Numbered from the stretch's first letter, positions 11,261 to 21,725 are shown. The stretch: DNA of 64,000 bases from Ascaphus truei (GCA_036426205.1 CM071568.1:232039727-232103726); one strand, 5' to 3'. Made by a program: numbers and translations. The notes: generated by a model not told the origin, from the sequence alone.

Positions 11261-12697
11261 TGTATTATAAAATGGGGAAGAGTTAGGGGAGGATAATAGG
11301 TAAAATAATTCTTGTGGTAGTACTTTGTATGGACTAGAAAGAAGAGAATTGAAAGTGAAGGGAGTTGTAGTAGCTTCAAAAGTGAAAAAATAATTAATTC
11401 TGACTTTTGCTATTATTAAATGTTGGCAATGTTATATAAAAAGAACTGCATTACACTGGATATGGGGTGAAGGAACAAAAGGAGTCAGATAAAATAACAA
11501 GGGAGTGTATAAATGTAAGGACGGTATTTTTTGATAGCAATTGAGAAGTTACAGTAGGTTTTTGGAATGGAAGGAGAAAGTTTGTAAATGAGGAGTTCAG
11601 TTTTAAATATAAGTAGTGAGGTAACAATGGGCATTTAGAAATGTAGTCGGTGACAAAGGTGGCCAATGTGTACCATTTACCAGGCCAGGGTAGATTTGGA
11701 TGTTGCCAGTATAGATGTGACAATGAAAATCAAAAGAGTGTAAAATGTAATCAAAAGAGAAGATGGATAGAGATCAGAGTTCTGCAACCAACATGGCTCC
11801 TCCAAAAATTGGAACAAGGGATCCGGCAAAGAGACATTGAAGGAGTAGTGAGAAAGGCTAAAACCATGGGGGAGGGTGGATATGTCATACAATAAAAGAA
11901 ATTGGGGGTATATATACTGTAGGAATGGGGTGGACATTGGACAATAGTGTCAAAATCAGAAGATCCATTGTAATGCGAATAAAAAGAGTGACGATAAGAC
12001 TTAACAATCAAAAGATCACTAGTGAATGTAGTGAGGATAGACACAGTAGAATTGTTAGAATGAGAACGGAATTCAAAATTGCCATAAATAGAGCATATGG
12101 TGATAAAAATCATCTAGTAAAAAAAAAGGTTACTCATAATTCCAAAGTGGTTTGAAGAAGAAAATAGGAGAAGGAGAGGTGGGATCAATGAGGTTTAGTT
12201 AGGATAGGAGCAGAACAATGCATGTTTATAGGATAAAGTAAAAATTCTTGTAAAGAAGAATGTGTTAAAGAGAAGTGATAGAGCAGGAAACCCTTCATGG
12301 TTAGAGTGGAGTAAGTATGTCATGAGTGGATCCTAGTTAGAAGAGATGGAAAGGGGGTGACAGAATATAAAGATGAAAGTGGAGAACAGATGTCATTTCT
12401 CAGGATTGGAGGCTTTGTAACAAAACACTGACATTTTTACCTGTGTAACAGCTCCTTTGCTGGATCCTACATATCTCCTCTTTCCCATTCTCTGTGACAC
12501 AGCACTGTTTTTCAACACTCTCCTTGGGGAACCATAGTCACTTAATTTAGAGATAACCAATCAGCACTCTATTCATATGTAATATAAGTACTCCCACGTA
12601 TTTTAAACCACCTGTGATTCCTTATTTCTGGTGTGACTGGGGTTTCCAAAAGAGAGGTTTGAAAACCACTGTGCTATAGCATATTTATTTTCCTTAC
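11261..12697. other. Intronic stretch, nothing recognised
   Basis: This is purine-rich plus-strand sequence with open frames of up to 120 codons that overlap on both strands and match nothing I know. No repeat boundary was identified. Confidence 0.4.
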
Positions 12698-12784
12698 CTT
12701 ATCTAGACAGACATATGGCTTTTCTGCATCAAAAGAGAAGGGTGCTTCCAAACAAAATCTCTCTCTGAAGTGCATTTGCTTAGT
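12698..12784 (-). CDS. DNAH11: Dynein heavy chain exon 13
   Basis: This exon of 29 codons (778-806) is phase 0 at both ends and is too short for a simple ORF screen. It encodes TKQMHFRERFCLEAPFSFDA followed by EKPYVCLDK. The family pattern is Q..FRE.FR..APF.....PY..LDK. The acceptor is TTTCTTTCTCTAG and the donor is AAG followed by GTAAGG. Only 85 bp separate it from exon 12, one of two very short introns in the gene. Confidence 0.93.
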
Positions 12785-12869
12785 CTAGAGAAAGAAAAAA
12801 AACAGAAATATAAAATAACTCTATAAAGATTTGTATACAATGAGATAATTAGTCTAGGACTTGACTTAC

Positions 12870-12986
12870 ATCAAAAGCAACACATCTTCTGCGAATAATG
12901 GAAACCTCTGAAATCTGCAGAGGAGCAACATCATGCTTAACAGAAATAGCTATTTTTTTTGTATTATTCCATTTTTCTGGCAGTAC
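12870..12986 (-). CDS. DNAH11: Dynein heavy chain exon 12
   Basis: This exon of 39 codons (739-777) is phase 0 at both ends. It encodes VLPEKWNNTKKIAISVKHDV, then APLQISEVSIIRRRC. The LPE.W..TKK.A..VK..V.PLQ...V..IR block is a hallmark of the beta-type dynein tail and follows directly on exon 11 (QLE). The acceptor is CCCCAACAG and the donor is GAT followed by GTAAGT. No stop interrupts the frame. Confidence 0.95.
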
Positions 12987-13249
12987 CTGTTGGGGAAAAA
13001 AAAGGAAGATTATGTAATGCTCTCTATTCTATACACATCTTTAAGAATAATTGTATTGCTTGTACACTGGATTGGTATTATAGAGCTCTGCAAAGTGAAT
13101 ATAGAATCAGATTTAAGGTCTGCTGTATTGCTCACAAAGCAAAGAAGATCAATCACTATCATTTTAATATATGTGTTATAATTTTGAATATTTTAGGTAA
13201 CTACCCAATCTTAACCACAACAGCATTACAAAAATACTATGTACTATAT
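12987..13249. other. Intron start, nothing recognised
   Basis: This is AT-rich intron sequence. A plus-strand open frame at 12933-13181 overlaps exon 12 antisense and is spurious. Confidence 0.4.
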
Positions 13250-13610
13250 CAGGGGTGGCCAAACTTTTTTTCAGGTGTTCTAATAAATGGGCACCAATTT
13301 TTTGGTGGACCACAGTCCTACTACCCCCTCTCCTCCTCTCTCACTTAATTCCCCCTCCCTCCTCCTCTCACTCAATTCCCCCTCCCTCCTCCTCTCACTC
13401 AATTCCCCCCTCCTCCTATCTTTCAATTCCACTATCTCCTCGTCTCTCACTAAATCCAACCCTCCTTTCTCAGTCTATTACCGCCCCCCTCCCACTCAAT
13501 TCCCCCCCTTGTCCACTCTCTCAATTTCCCATCCTCATCTCCTCTCACTCAATTCGCTGCCCCCCCCCCCCCCGCATATAAGAATTGTACCTTGTGTAGG
13601 AAGGGTGGGG
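13250..13610 (+). repeat. Pyrimidine-rich repeat starting with a hAT-like end
   Basis: The sequence CAGGGGTGGCCAAAC at 13250 resembles a hAT terminal repeat and is preceded by TACTATAT, the same 8-mer that flanks the hAT MITE at 24035. It is followed by C-rich repeats based on CCTCCTCCTCTCACTCAATT. No matching right end was found, so the element is truncated or the resemblance is accidental. Confidence 0.35.
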
Positions 13611-14362
13611 GCCAGTATTTACTGATAGCATTTTGCAAAGTGGTAACAAAACCACACTCACGTGCAAACATAAGGTTAGCACATTTATAATATAAATATA
13701 TCATAAAAGTGTTCAAAGTATTGTCACTGGAAAAGAATCGATATTTTTAAGTGTTTATTGCTTCATATAACACAGCATAGCCCAATGTTTTGGACCCCAG
13801 CAGGATATTTTTTTACCGTGCACAGTGTATGCCTTGTAACTTGTGAGGACGGCCATCTTTTAACTCTCTCTCTGTATGTGTATACACATATATGTATATA
13901 TAATGCTTGCCACCATGGAAGATCCCTCAATACTGGCTGTCTGCTGTGTGTATCTCCAAATGTTTACTCGACTACTGAGCTTCCGAATTCTGCAGGGGTG
14001 GGCATGGAACACGTGTTCAGAGGGGACCTGCGGTGGCTGATTGAGTGCCACTTTGCCAATAGCCACTTTACCTCTGTGTATCAGCACTCCGTTATACCAG
14101 GAACCTTAACGCTGCCATTTCTGGGTTGTCGGGGGACCTTCACATCAGCAGCACTAACAGTGACGTTCCCAAAGGTCACGTGTCCAAGCGGAGCAAGTAA
14201 ACAGCGGTCATCTCACCTGTGTTTGGCGCACGAGTCATTTCTCATACCACGCTATCAAACTTTGGCGAATTTGTCTGAGTTTATTTTTTTTATTAAACCG
14301 TATTATTTGAGAGAGAGAGAGAGAGAGAGAAAGAGATATGCAACGATGGGAAGCTCTTCCTG
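13611..14362. other. Intronic stretch, nothing recognised
   Basis: A 202-codon plus-strand open frame (13758-14366) runs through it but ends in a GAGAGA microsatellite (14310-14336) and shows no domain. I do not annotate it as a gene. Confidence 0.4.
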
Positions 14363-14665
14363 GTGAAGTATGTTTTATTACATTTAAAACCATATGCAGA
14401 ACCTCCACAGTAGACTCTCACAAACCAGTGTCTTTGTAAGTATGCACGAAGCACTGTGCCCGGAAGACCTGAGGCTGAGCTTCGTTGAAAGGCAAGCCGC
14501 TGACGGAGGGGGAGCTCACCACAATCGGGACCTTAAGGGACCGAGGAGCCAGGTTATCTCCACTTTGTCCATACAGTACTTACAAACACACTGGTTTGAG
14601 ACAGTCCAGTGTTGAGATTTTGCATATGGTTTGAAATGTAATAAAGCGTACTTCACCATAGGAAG
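14363..14665. repeat. Foldback element with about 80-base arms
   Basis: The left arm (14363-14440) contains TTTTATTACATTTAAAACCA and CTTTGTAAGTA. The right arm (about 14578-14665) is its inverted copy with several substitutions (TTTATTACATTTCAAACCA when complemented). A spacer of about 140 bases separates them. It is MITE-like and non-coding. Confidence 0.65.
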
Positions 14666-14840
14666 TCTTGTTTGTGCTTGATATAGTTACAGCTATTTCT
14701 AACTCATGGAGGTAGAAGGAAGACACCTCATATATAGAAGCAGCATCTGAAGACCTTTGCAAGACTTTTGTTTTACATTGTGTTAGTCCGTTTGAATTAT
14801 GGACTTTTAAGTGTACCATGGGCTGTTGCTTATATATTGC

Positions 14841-15236
14841 TGTTGCAGGGTACATGCAACCACACACGCGGGTTCTCTTGATACGGTTTCTTTATTGAGT
14901 CTTAAAATATACAGCACACAAAAACAAAATAGCTTCTCTTCAGCATACAAAAACAAAATAGCTTCTCTTCAGCAGACAAAAACAAAATAGCTTCTCTTCA
15001 GCATAGAAAACAAGGCAGCTTCTCTTCAGCATTCAGTATTTCAGTCCTGTCTCCTGACCAGCTAGCTTACATATTTGTACAGCCTTGGGGTTTTAAAACA
15101 CCTTGATTATGCAGCTGGGGTCAGACTAATTAAGCAGCCCTTCTCAACTAAAACTTAACCTCGTCACTGCTGCACTGCAAGCCTAAACATAGGTTTGCCA
15201 GGCATATGGCTGGTGACGTTCATTCACCCTGTCACA
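14841..15236 (-). repeat. 3' LTR of the Gmr1-like element
   Basis: On the minus strand it begins TGTGACAGGGTGAATG and ends CCCTGCAACA, the usual TG...CA. It contains tandem copies of about 28 bases (AAAACAAAATAGCTTCTCTT) at 14920-15030. Compared with the other LTR it lacks about 60 bases near 15030. Confidence 0.88.
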
Positions 15237-15640
15237 TTCCTCCCATGTTAGTGTGTGGCTGGGGCCACGCACGGCTGAAGCCCGACAATTCACCCCTTCT
15301 CTAGAAAAGAAGTCAGCATTTGCATTTTCTTCTCCAGTCCTGTGCTGAATCTCAAATGAGAAGGGTTGGAGGGCCATATACCACCTGGTCAATCTAGCAT
15401 TGGAGTCCTTCATACTATTTAACCACTTCAATGGAGCATGGTTGGATGTTCCACTCCCTCAAACTGTTGTGACAACACTGCCCCTAGCCCAATCTCTGAT
15501 GCATCGGTTTGCACTACAAAAGGCCTGTTGAAGTCTGGGCTTCTAAGGATGGGACCCTCTGATAGACACCTTTTTATGTCCTCAAAGGCTCTCTGACACT
15601 CCCTTGACCATACCACTTGTGCAGGGGCACACTTTTTTGT
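15183..15640 (-). pseudogene. RNase H and pol C-terminus remnant
   Basis: The frame ending near 15428 carries WSRECQRAFEDIK, then FVVQTDASEIGLGAVLSQ, the classic first catalytic Asp block of Ty3 RNase H. The next piece (15183-15431) carries LTRWYMALQPFSFEIQHRTG followed by ENANADFFSR, the C-terminal RNase H block. The middle of the domain, including the expected second and third catalytic regions, is missing between the two pieces, so this is a deletion and not only a frameshift. Confidence 0.85.
15237..15247 (-). other. Polypurine tract of the Gmr1-like element
   Basis: Directly upstream of the 3' LTR on the minus strand the sequence reads ATGGGAGGAA, the position and composition expected for the plus-strand primer of an LTR retroelement. 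Confidence 0.6.
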
Positions 15641-16440
15641 GAGGTCCGTTAATGAGGCTGCAACTTCCGAGTAGTTGGGGATGAACCGCCGATAGTACCC
15701 TGCTAAACCCAGCAGAGAGCGTACCTGCGTTTTTGTTTGGGGGGGTCAGAACTTCTTTCAGGTCAACTACCTTGTCGGTTAGTGGCCTTACTTTTCCACC
15801 TCCCACTGCATAACCTAAGTATTTGTTTTCCGCCTTACCTAAGGCACATTTCTTAGGGTTGGCTGCGAGCCCTGCCTCTCTTAGAGATTTGAGGACCGCT
15901 TTCAGCCTATTTAGATGGGCCCGCCAGTGTTTACTATAAATGACAATGTCATCTAGGTAGGCTGCAGCATAAGCCCTATGGGGTCTCAGCACTTTATCCA
16001 CGAGTCTCTGAAATGTGGCTGGTTCTCCATGCAGTCCAAATGGCATTGTCACAAACTGGTATAAACCCATGGGAGTGGCAAAGGCTGTTTTGCACTTGGA
16101 CTTTTCCTCTAAAAGTATTTGCCAGTATCCTTTTGTTAAGTCCAGCGTGGATATATATATTCCACGTTACTAAGGGCGTCAATTAACTCGTCCACCCTTG
16201 GCATCGGATATGTGTCAAACTTGGATACCGCATTGACCTTTCGGCGGTCCACACAAAATCTTACCTTCCCATCGGTTTTAGGGGCCATAACTAGTGGACT
16301 ACACCACTCACTGCATGATTCCTCAATCACTCCTAAGTGTAACATTTCTTGTACCTCCTTCTCTACCAGGGCCCTACGACTTTCAGGCAACCTATAAGGA
16401 TGGGAACGTACTTTTACCCCAGGTGCTGTCTCGATCACAT
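15640..16440 (-). pseudogene. Reverse transcriptase remnant
   Basis: The N-terminal part (16136-16438) carries HPYRLPESRR, VIEESCSEWCSPLVMAPKTD and VRFCVDRRKVNAVSKFDTYP. The second part (15582-16070) carries YQFVTMPFGL, then AYLDDIVIYSKHW with the YLDD active site at about 15949-15960, and NPKKCALGKAENKYLGY. A frameshift near 16150, inside a TATATATA tract, separates the two parts, and another lies near 15740. The domain architecture is typical of Ty3/gypsy, but it lies downstream of integrase. Confidence 0.9.
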
Positions 16441-16503
16441 GTGAAATTAAATTAGTTTGCCTGGCAAATTAGAAAAAAACATAATGGAATTGTGTAATTA
16501 TTT

Positions 16504-17188
16504 CTAACAAGTCCACTTTTTGTTCAGAGGACAACTGTCTACCATTGGGATTTTATCGTCACCCACAATGTTCTCCCGTGGGGGCTGAGGACCCAAGTCC
16601 GTTTCCTCCTCCACCGGGTGGATGAATAGAGACCGCTGCATCTTCCAGGGTTTCAGCAAGTTCACATTGTAAATTTGTTTACCCTTCCTGGACCCTGGTT
16701 GAGCGATCTCGTAATCCACATCACCCGTGCGGCAGAGTACTTCGAATGGGCTCTGCCATTTGGCTAGGAGTTTGCTCTCACAACTGGGTAACAACAACAT
16801 CACCTGATCTCCTGGGTGAAACACTCTAATACGAGCATTTTGATTGTAATGTCTCTCCTGACTGTCCTGGGCTGATCTAAGATTCTCCCTAGCAAAATGC
16901 CCGACCACATCTAGGCGCTTCCTAAGGTCCAATACATATTGCAGAGTATTCTTAGAAGGGGACCGCTGTTCCTCCCAGGACTCCTTTAGGAGGTCTAGGA
17001 TACACCGGGGTTGGCGGCCATACAGCAGTTCAAATGGAGAGAATCCCGTGGAGGCCTGGGGAACTTCCCGCACTGCAAACAGCAGAAAAGGGAGAAGTTC
17101 ATCCCAGGCTCTCTTCTCTGAATCTACAAATTTCCCCAGCATCCCTTTTAGAGTTCGGTTAAATCTTTCCACCAATCCGTCAGTCTGT
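16504..17188 (-). pseudogene. Integrase, C-terminal half
   Basis: This part starts at the nested insertion. It carries TDGLVERFNRTLKGMLGKF, which includes the Glu of the DDE triad, then STGFSPFELLYGRQPRC and a chromatin-side C-terminal region ending YNVNLLKPWK. The 223-codon open stretch (16504-17175) has no internal stop. The integrase core begins at 19415; the two halves are separated by the 1.66-kb insertion at 17194-18855. After the integrase, about 60 bases separate it from the reverse transcriptase block. Confidence 0.88.
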
Positions 17189-17193
17189 GGATG

Positions 17194-18855
17194 TGTGATG
17201 GTTCAGGGTATTCCTTCCCCTTCTTTCTCTTCCTCTGTCCCATCTCCTTCCAATCCCTCTACCTTTTCCCACTCCTGTCCCGTTCCATCTACCTCTCTCT
17301 CTACCCCACTGCCTCAGCGCATGCCCCGCAGGTCTCGCGCGCCCACGCGGTCCCCGAGCCCCTGCAGTGATGCTCCCGACTCCCAGACACCCGCTATGCC
17401 CGCGGCCAGTGCCTCACCTTCCCTGGAGGCTCCGTCCGCTCCTCTGCCTTCCTCCATCGGGGTACCCATGGCGCGGCGCTCCGCGCGCCTGGTGACGCGG
17501 CCTGTGCACGCGATCCCTCAGCTTGCGGAGGGCGCGCGCACACACTCTTCGTCTGGGTCCTGTCGCCCTTCTGGTTCCTCCTTCCGGTTCCGGCGTGCCA
17601 TCTCCCTGTCGCAGCCTGTGCGTGCGCAACCTCAGCTTACAGAATAACGTAAAAAATGCTGTATGGTGCTCAAAAACACAGATCAAAACAACAAAGAGTC
17701 CTAAACATAATATTCCACTTGTGAAGATCCTAGGAGTATCAGGAAAATGATAGACCAATAATCCTAATTGGATATGACACCTACTTCCACTATGACACGA
17801 TGGCCTGGATGGAGTTCCACTAGGATAAGTAACAACTCCCACTAGCTAGTGTCCAGTCAGATATATCGCTGTGGAGCAGTAAAAAGGTGTAAAGAGTAGT
17901 ATTACTCACATCTGGATGGTCTTCATGATATACCTCCTGTGGTAGGTGCATCCGGTCTTCCAAAGGTGACAGCAAAGCAGTGTAGGAAGGTTGGAGCACA
18001 ACTGAACACAGGAAAGGAAGAATAATCTGCGAGAGAGTTTTTCTTTTTGAAAAAGAGCGTTGCTCGAAACGCGTTGGTGGGGGCCCGTGGGCTCACTGTA
18101 TGTTTATGGCATGATCCATTAAATATTTTTTGGGGGACACACTCGCAGATTATTCTTCCTTTCCTGTGTTCAGTTGTGCTCCAACCTTCCTACACTGCTT
18201 TGCTCTCAGCTTACAGAAGGCGCGCGCACACGCTCCTCTTATCAGGCCTGCCACGTTCCTGACTCCTCCTCCCAGTCCTTACAGGCCATTCCCCTGATTG
18301 CCCCTTCTGTCTCCTCCTCTTCTCTCCCTGACCAATCCCTGTAGTCTCCTACTTCTCTCTCTGCTCCTCCCCTCTCTCCTATTGGTGTGTCTCCCTTTAT
18401 TATCCCTGTCTGTCTTCTCTATCGTCGCTCTGCATAGTTCCTGTTTCCCTGTGTGTGCTGACCTATGCTGTGCTCCCTCTGTGTCCCTGCTGTATCCTGC
18501 TCCTGTGCTTACTTTGGATTTCCCTGGCTTTGACCCCTGCTTGTCCTGGACTACCCTGCTCTCTGTACCCCTTGAACCTTGCTACGAACTATACCTTGCT
18601 GACCTCTGGAATCCTTGGACCTGGCTTTGTACCCTGACGACTCTACTCTCTGGACCTCTGGACATTGGCACACGGATACGACCATTCTTACGCTTAGACC
18701 AACAGACGTTGCAAGTATCGTTACCACTCTCCCTACAGGCCCAGCAACGCTATACCACACTCCGGGCTTGCTCCCACTGCTGTGGGTGTGTGATGTTATA
18801 ACGTTCCCACCTCAGTACTGGGGTATTGCCAGGTCTGCAGGCATACAGGCGTGAC
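17194..18855. mobile_element. LTR-like insertion nested in integrase
   Basis: The insert begins TGTGATGGTTCAGG and ends GGCGTGACA, and is flanked by the 5-bp duplication GGATG (17189-17193 and 18856-18860), so it has the TG...CA ends and 5-bp duplication of an LTR. With its own 560-bp secondary insertion removed, about 1.1 kb remains with no gag or pol, so a solo LTR is the best reading. Pyrimidine-rich open frames of up to 199 codons on it are Pro/Ser-rich and show no domain. Confidence 0.7.
17645..18204 (+). mobile_element. Penelope-type terminal fragment nested in the LTR
   Basis: A 14-bp target duplication, CTCAGCTTACAGAA (17631-17644 and 18205-18218), flanks it. Two 60-base arms, 17971-18030 and 18145-18204, are inverted copies, and the right arm ends exactly at the duplication. 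Between them lies a hammerhead-like core: hairpin GAGC-GTT-GCTC (18055-18065) followed by GAAACGCGTTGG. A long, variable duplication plus this core point to a Penelope-like element end. No protein-coding part is present. Confidence 0.6.
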
Positions 18856-18904
18856 AGGATGGTAGACCGATGTCTGAACAGACTTGACCTCTAGTAACTT
18901 TAAG

Positions 18905-19415
18905 ACATACTGCATCAGGAAAAGCCATAAAAAATTGTACCTTGGTCTATCAACATAACCTGGGGATGTCCAACCCGTGAGAACAGCTCCAACAACTTGT
19001 TGGCTACTTGCTTCGCCGTTGCTGTTCTCAAGGGGAATGCCTCAGGATATCTTGTTGCATAGTCAACTATTACAAGAATAAGCCTGTGTCCTTTCGCAGA
19101 AGGTTCTAGAAGTCCTACCAAGTCTGCCCCAATCCTCTCAAAGGGAAATGACACCAAGGGTAGAGGAACCAAAGGGGCTGGTTTTTGTCCCTTTGGACTA
19201 GTTAGCTGGCACTCCGGACATGCCGCACATAACTTAGCAATATCACTATGCATCCCTGGCCAATAGAATCGGGATGAAATACGGTCCAATGTTTTATCCC
19301 TGCCTAGGTGACCACCCCAAGGGACAGTATGGGCTAGAGTGAACACAGATTTAACAAACGCCTTGGGAACCAATATCTGTCTGGTGACCTCCCCTGTTTG
19401 TGGCTGTCTATTCAC
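18905..19415 (-). pseudogene. Integrase, N-terminal half (zinc finger and core)
   Basis: The zinc-binding part reads AHTVPWGGHLGRDKTLDRI and then CAACPECQ, giving the HHCC pattern. The catalytic core follows with FERIGADLVG (first Asp) and QVMLIDQGTIF (second Asp). Immediately after it a frameshift begins, and the region up to the nested insertion at 18855 remains recognisable only in another frame. The orientation and order place it upstream of reverse transcriptase. Confidence 0.9.
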
Positions 19416-19436
19416 CCTATACAGGATATCATTTGA

Positions 19437-20072
19437 TCATTCAAAATGGGGGAATACTATCACCCCCTGTGCATTCAATATTTGCTCATCAATTTTTACC
19501 ACCTTGTCATACTGTCTAGCAAGGACTGGGTCTTCCCTTTGCCTCTGGCGAAAATCAGGGAGGTATAGGTCTGGTAAATCTCCAGGGCCCATATCCCCCT
19601 CCCTCTGGCCATCCACATCCATCACTTGTGACTTCTGGCTACTAGAATGGTCACCTTGAGACCCAGATTTCTGCAACCAGACCTGTTTGTCAGAGCGTCT
19701 TTGCTTCCGAGTCTTTGGAACCCGGTGTCTACTGGGAAAAAGGTCTGCCGAGAATGGGAACAGTTTGCCAGGGTTCTCCTGAGCCATAGAATAAGGCTCC
19801 TCGTGAGAGACTGGAGCCATTAGGTCCGAAAAGAAAGGCCAGTCCCGGCCAAGCACAACGGGGCAGGGAGCCAAGGAGTGACTCCTACTTCGAGGTAGGC
19901 CTCCTGACCTTATACCTGTTGCCGGATTTGGGCCGTCGGATACCGTTTTCCCAGAGCTCGAATCTACAAGGGCCTGGACGTTTTTTCCCCCAACCTGGGC
20001 TGGAAGTAGCCAGGGCTTGTAATTTTCTCCAGTGAAGGCCGAGGCGACGGTCCTGCTGAATGAACAATCCAT
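19437..20072 (-). pseudogene. Aspartic protease region and linker
   Basis: The frame carries VGGKNVQALVDSSSGKTV near 19945-19990. ALVDS is the position of the retroviral-type ALVDSG protease active site; the expected DSG reads DSS here. CPVVLGRDWP lies about 30 codons further and matches the C-terminal protease block. A charged linker of about 130 codons without known motif leads on to the integrase. The 211-codon frame is open but fed by frameshifts upstream. Confidence 0.7.
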
Positions 20073-21130
20073 CTATGGACAGTCCACATGCCTGTGGCCT
20101 TGTTCTCCGCATGGAGAGGGTTCCAGCGCAGGAGGGGGCCGTGGATAGCGCTCCGCTGGACCAGATACTGGAGACCAGGCATCTGGTGGGTCCTGTGGGC
20201 GACGTCCTCGGAAGTTCCTCTCATTTGGCAACAAGCCGACATCAGGAAGGGGATAAGGGTCTCGGCGTTGCCCGGCGTTTTGACTTCTTCCTTGTTGCTC
20301 CTTTCGTGGCACTTGGTGGTTGCGCATGGAGGGGCCGTAGTTTCCCGTTGTTCCAATCTCCCTCTTTCGGTCTCCGCAAGTGCTGGTGAAGTTGGATCCG
20401 TCGGGTCCAGGGCACTCGTCTGATCTTCGGCCCCAAGGAAATTCTCAACGAGTCGGACCGCCAAAGCTATGGTTTCAGCAGCATGGCGTTTTACCCATGA
20501 GCTTGCGGAAGGGGGTATTATCTGTAGGAATTGTTCCAACACCACTTGCTCAAGAATTGCCTCCTTAGTGCGCTCCTCCGGTTGTATCCAGCGAGTACAC
20601 AAGTCCAATAACCGCTGAGCAAGGACCGGGTCTCATCTTAGCGGTGTACTTCAGGTTCTGGAACTGCTGCTGGTAGGTCTCTGGGGTCAGACCTAAGCGA
20701 TCCAGTATGGAGGCTTTTACTTGTTGGTAGTCCATTGCCTGATCTACTGGGAGGCCCTGATATGAGGCCTGGGGTTCTCCTATGAGGAGCGGGGCCAAAG
20801 CAGTTGCCCAGCGATCTGCAGTCCAGCCCTGAGCTTCGGCAACCCTATCAAATGTCAGTACAAAAGCCTATGGATCCTCGTTCGGAGCCATTTTCCTCAG
20901 GAGGACCGGGGGTTTGTTCGCAAGTTCTGGACTGGCAGACCCCTGGAATTGGGTCAGAAGCTTGGCCATCCGCTCATCCTGTGCTGCCTGCTGCTGGGTT
21001 AGGAGCTGGGTTTGCTGCTGCAATAGTAGTTGGGCCTGCTCCTGCATTAACAGTCCGTGCTGTTTGGTCTGCTCCTGCATTAACAGTCCCTGCTGTGTGG
21101 TCTGCTCGCACAGAAACTCTTTTTAAAATT
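20073..21130 (-). pseudogene. gag remnant with SCAN-like capsid segment
   Basis: The N-terminal part (20868-21080) is Gln-rich, with repeated LLMQEQAQLLLQQQTQLL patterns that may form a coiled coil. The capsid part begins near 20720 (LTPETYQQQFQNLKY) and continues after a frameshift at about 20608 with CTRWIQPEERTKEAILEQVV and LEQFLQIIPPSASSWVKRH. These match the vertebrate SCAN domain pattern (LC..W..PE..TKEQILELLVLEQFL.ILP...W). A zinc knuckle CGEQGHRHVDC lies at about 20081-20113, with its first Cys apparently lost. Several frameshifts break the gene. Confidence 0.85.
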
Positions 21131-21189
21131 CTTCCATTTTTCTCATTTTTGTGTGTGTGTGTGGCCCTTCAACTGCAGGGGCCTCTCAA

Positions 21190-21213
21190 AATCCCGGCAC
21201 TTCTGACACCATA
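21190..21213 (-). other. Primer-binding-site region of the Gmr1-like element
   Basis: On the minus strand, directly after the 5' LTR, the sequence reads TATGGTGTCAGAAGTGCC. The TGG start and position fit a tRNA primer-binding site; I did not assign the tRNA. Confidence 0.45.
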
Positions 21214-21673
21214 TTTTGCAGGGTACATGCAACCACACACACGGGTTCTCTTGATAAGGCTTCTTTATTGAGCCTTAAAATATACAGCACACAAAAACAA
21301 AATAGCTTCTCTTCAGCATACAAAAACAAAATAGCTTCTCTTCAGCAGACAAAAACAAAATAGTTTCTCTTCAGCATAGAAAACAAGGCATCTTCTCTTC
21401 AGCATGCAGGACACAGACAGTTCATCCCACATGTACTTTGAAAAACAGACCTTATAGCAGTAATCTATTCAGTATTTCAGTCCTGTCTCCTGACCAGCTA
21501 GCTTACATGTCTGTACAGCCTGGGGGTTTTAAAAAACCTTGATTATGCAGGCTGAGGTCAGACTAATTAAGCAGCCCTTCTCAACTGAAACTTAACCTCG
21601 TCACTGCTGCACTGCAAGCCTAAACATAGGTTTGCCAGGCATATGGCTGGTGACGTTCATTCACCCTGTCACA
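21214..21673 (-). repeat. 5' LTR of the Gmr1-like element
   Basis: It pairs with the LTR at 14841-15236 over its whole length, including the tandem AAAACAAAATAGCTTCTCTT units. It is longer because it retains about 60 bases (near 21410-21470) that the other LTR lacks. Scattered substitutions between the two show an old insertion. The inner terminal bases are TTTTGCA instead of TGTTGCA. Confidence 0.88.
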
Positions 21674-21725
21674 ATTGCATTATCACATTCAATATGAATA
21701 GGGTTGCACACTTAGAGAGCTAGTT

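Larger units (their letters stand above)
14841..21673 (-). mobile_element. Gmr1-type Ty3/gypsy LTR retrotransposon, decayed
   Basis: The whole element is bounded by two LTRs and a 5-bp target duplication ATTGC (14836-14840 and 21674-21678). Read on the minus strand the order is LTR, gag with a SCAN-like segment, protease, integrase, reverse transcriptase, RNase H, LTR. Integrase upstream of reverse transcriptase is the reverse of ordinary Ty3/gypsy and is the defining trait of the Gmr1 group known from deuterostomes. The reading frames are broken by several frameshifts, an RNase H deletion and a 1.66-kb nested insertion in integrase, so the copy is dead. It lies in a dynein intron, in the same orientation as the gene. 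Confidence 0.9.

Noticed and set aside
13758..14366. 202-codon plus-strand open frame
   Set aside because: No recognisable domain, ends in a GA microsatellite, and runs opposite to the host gene within its intron. A lineage-specific gene cannot be excluded but nothing supports it.
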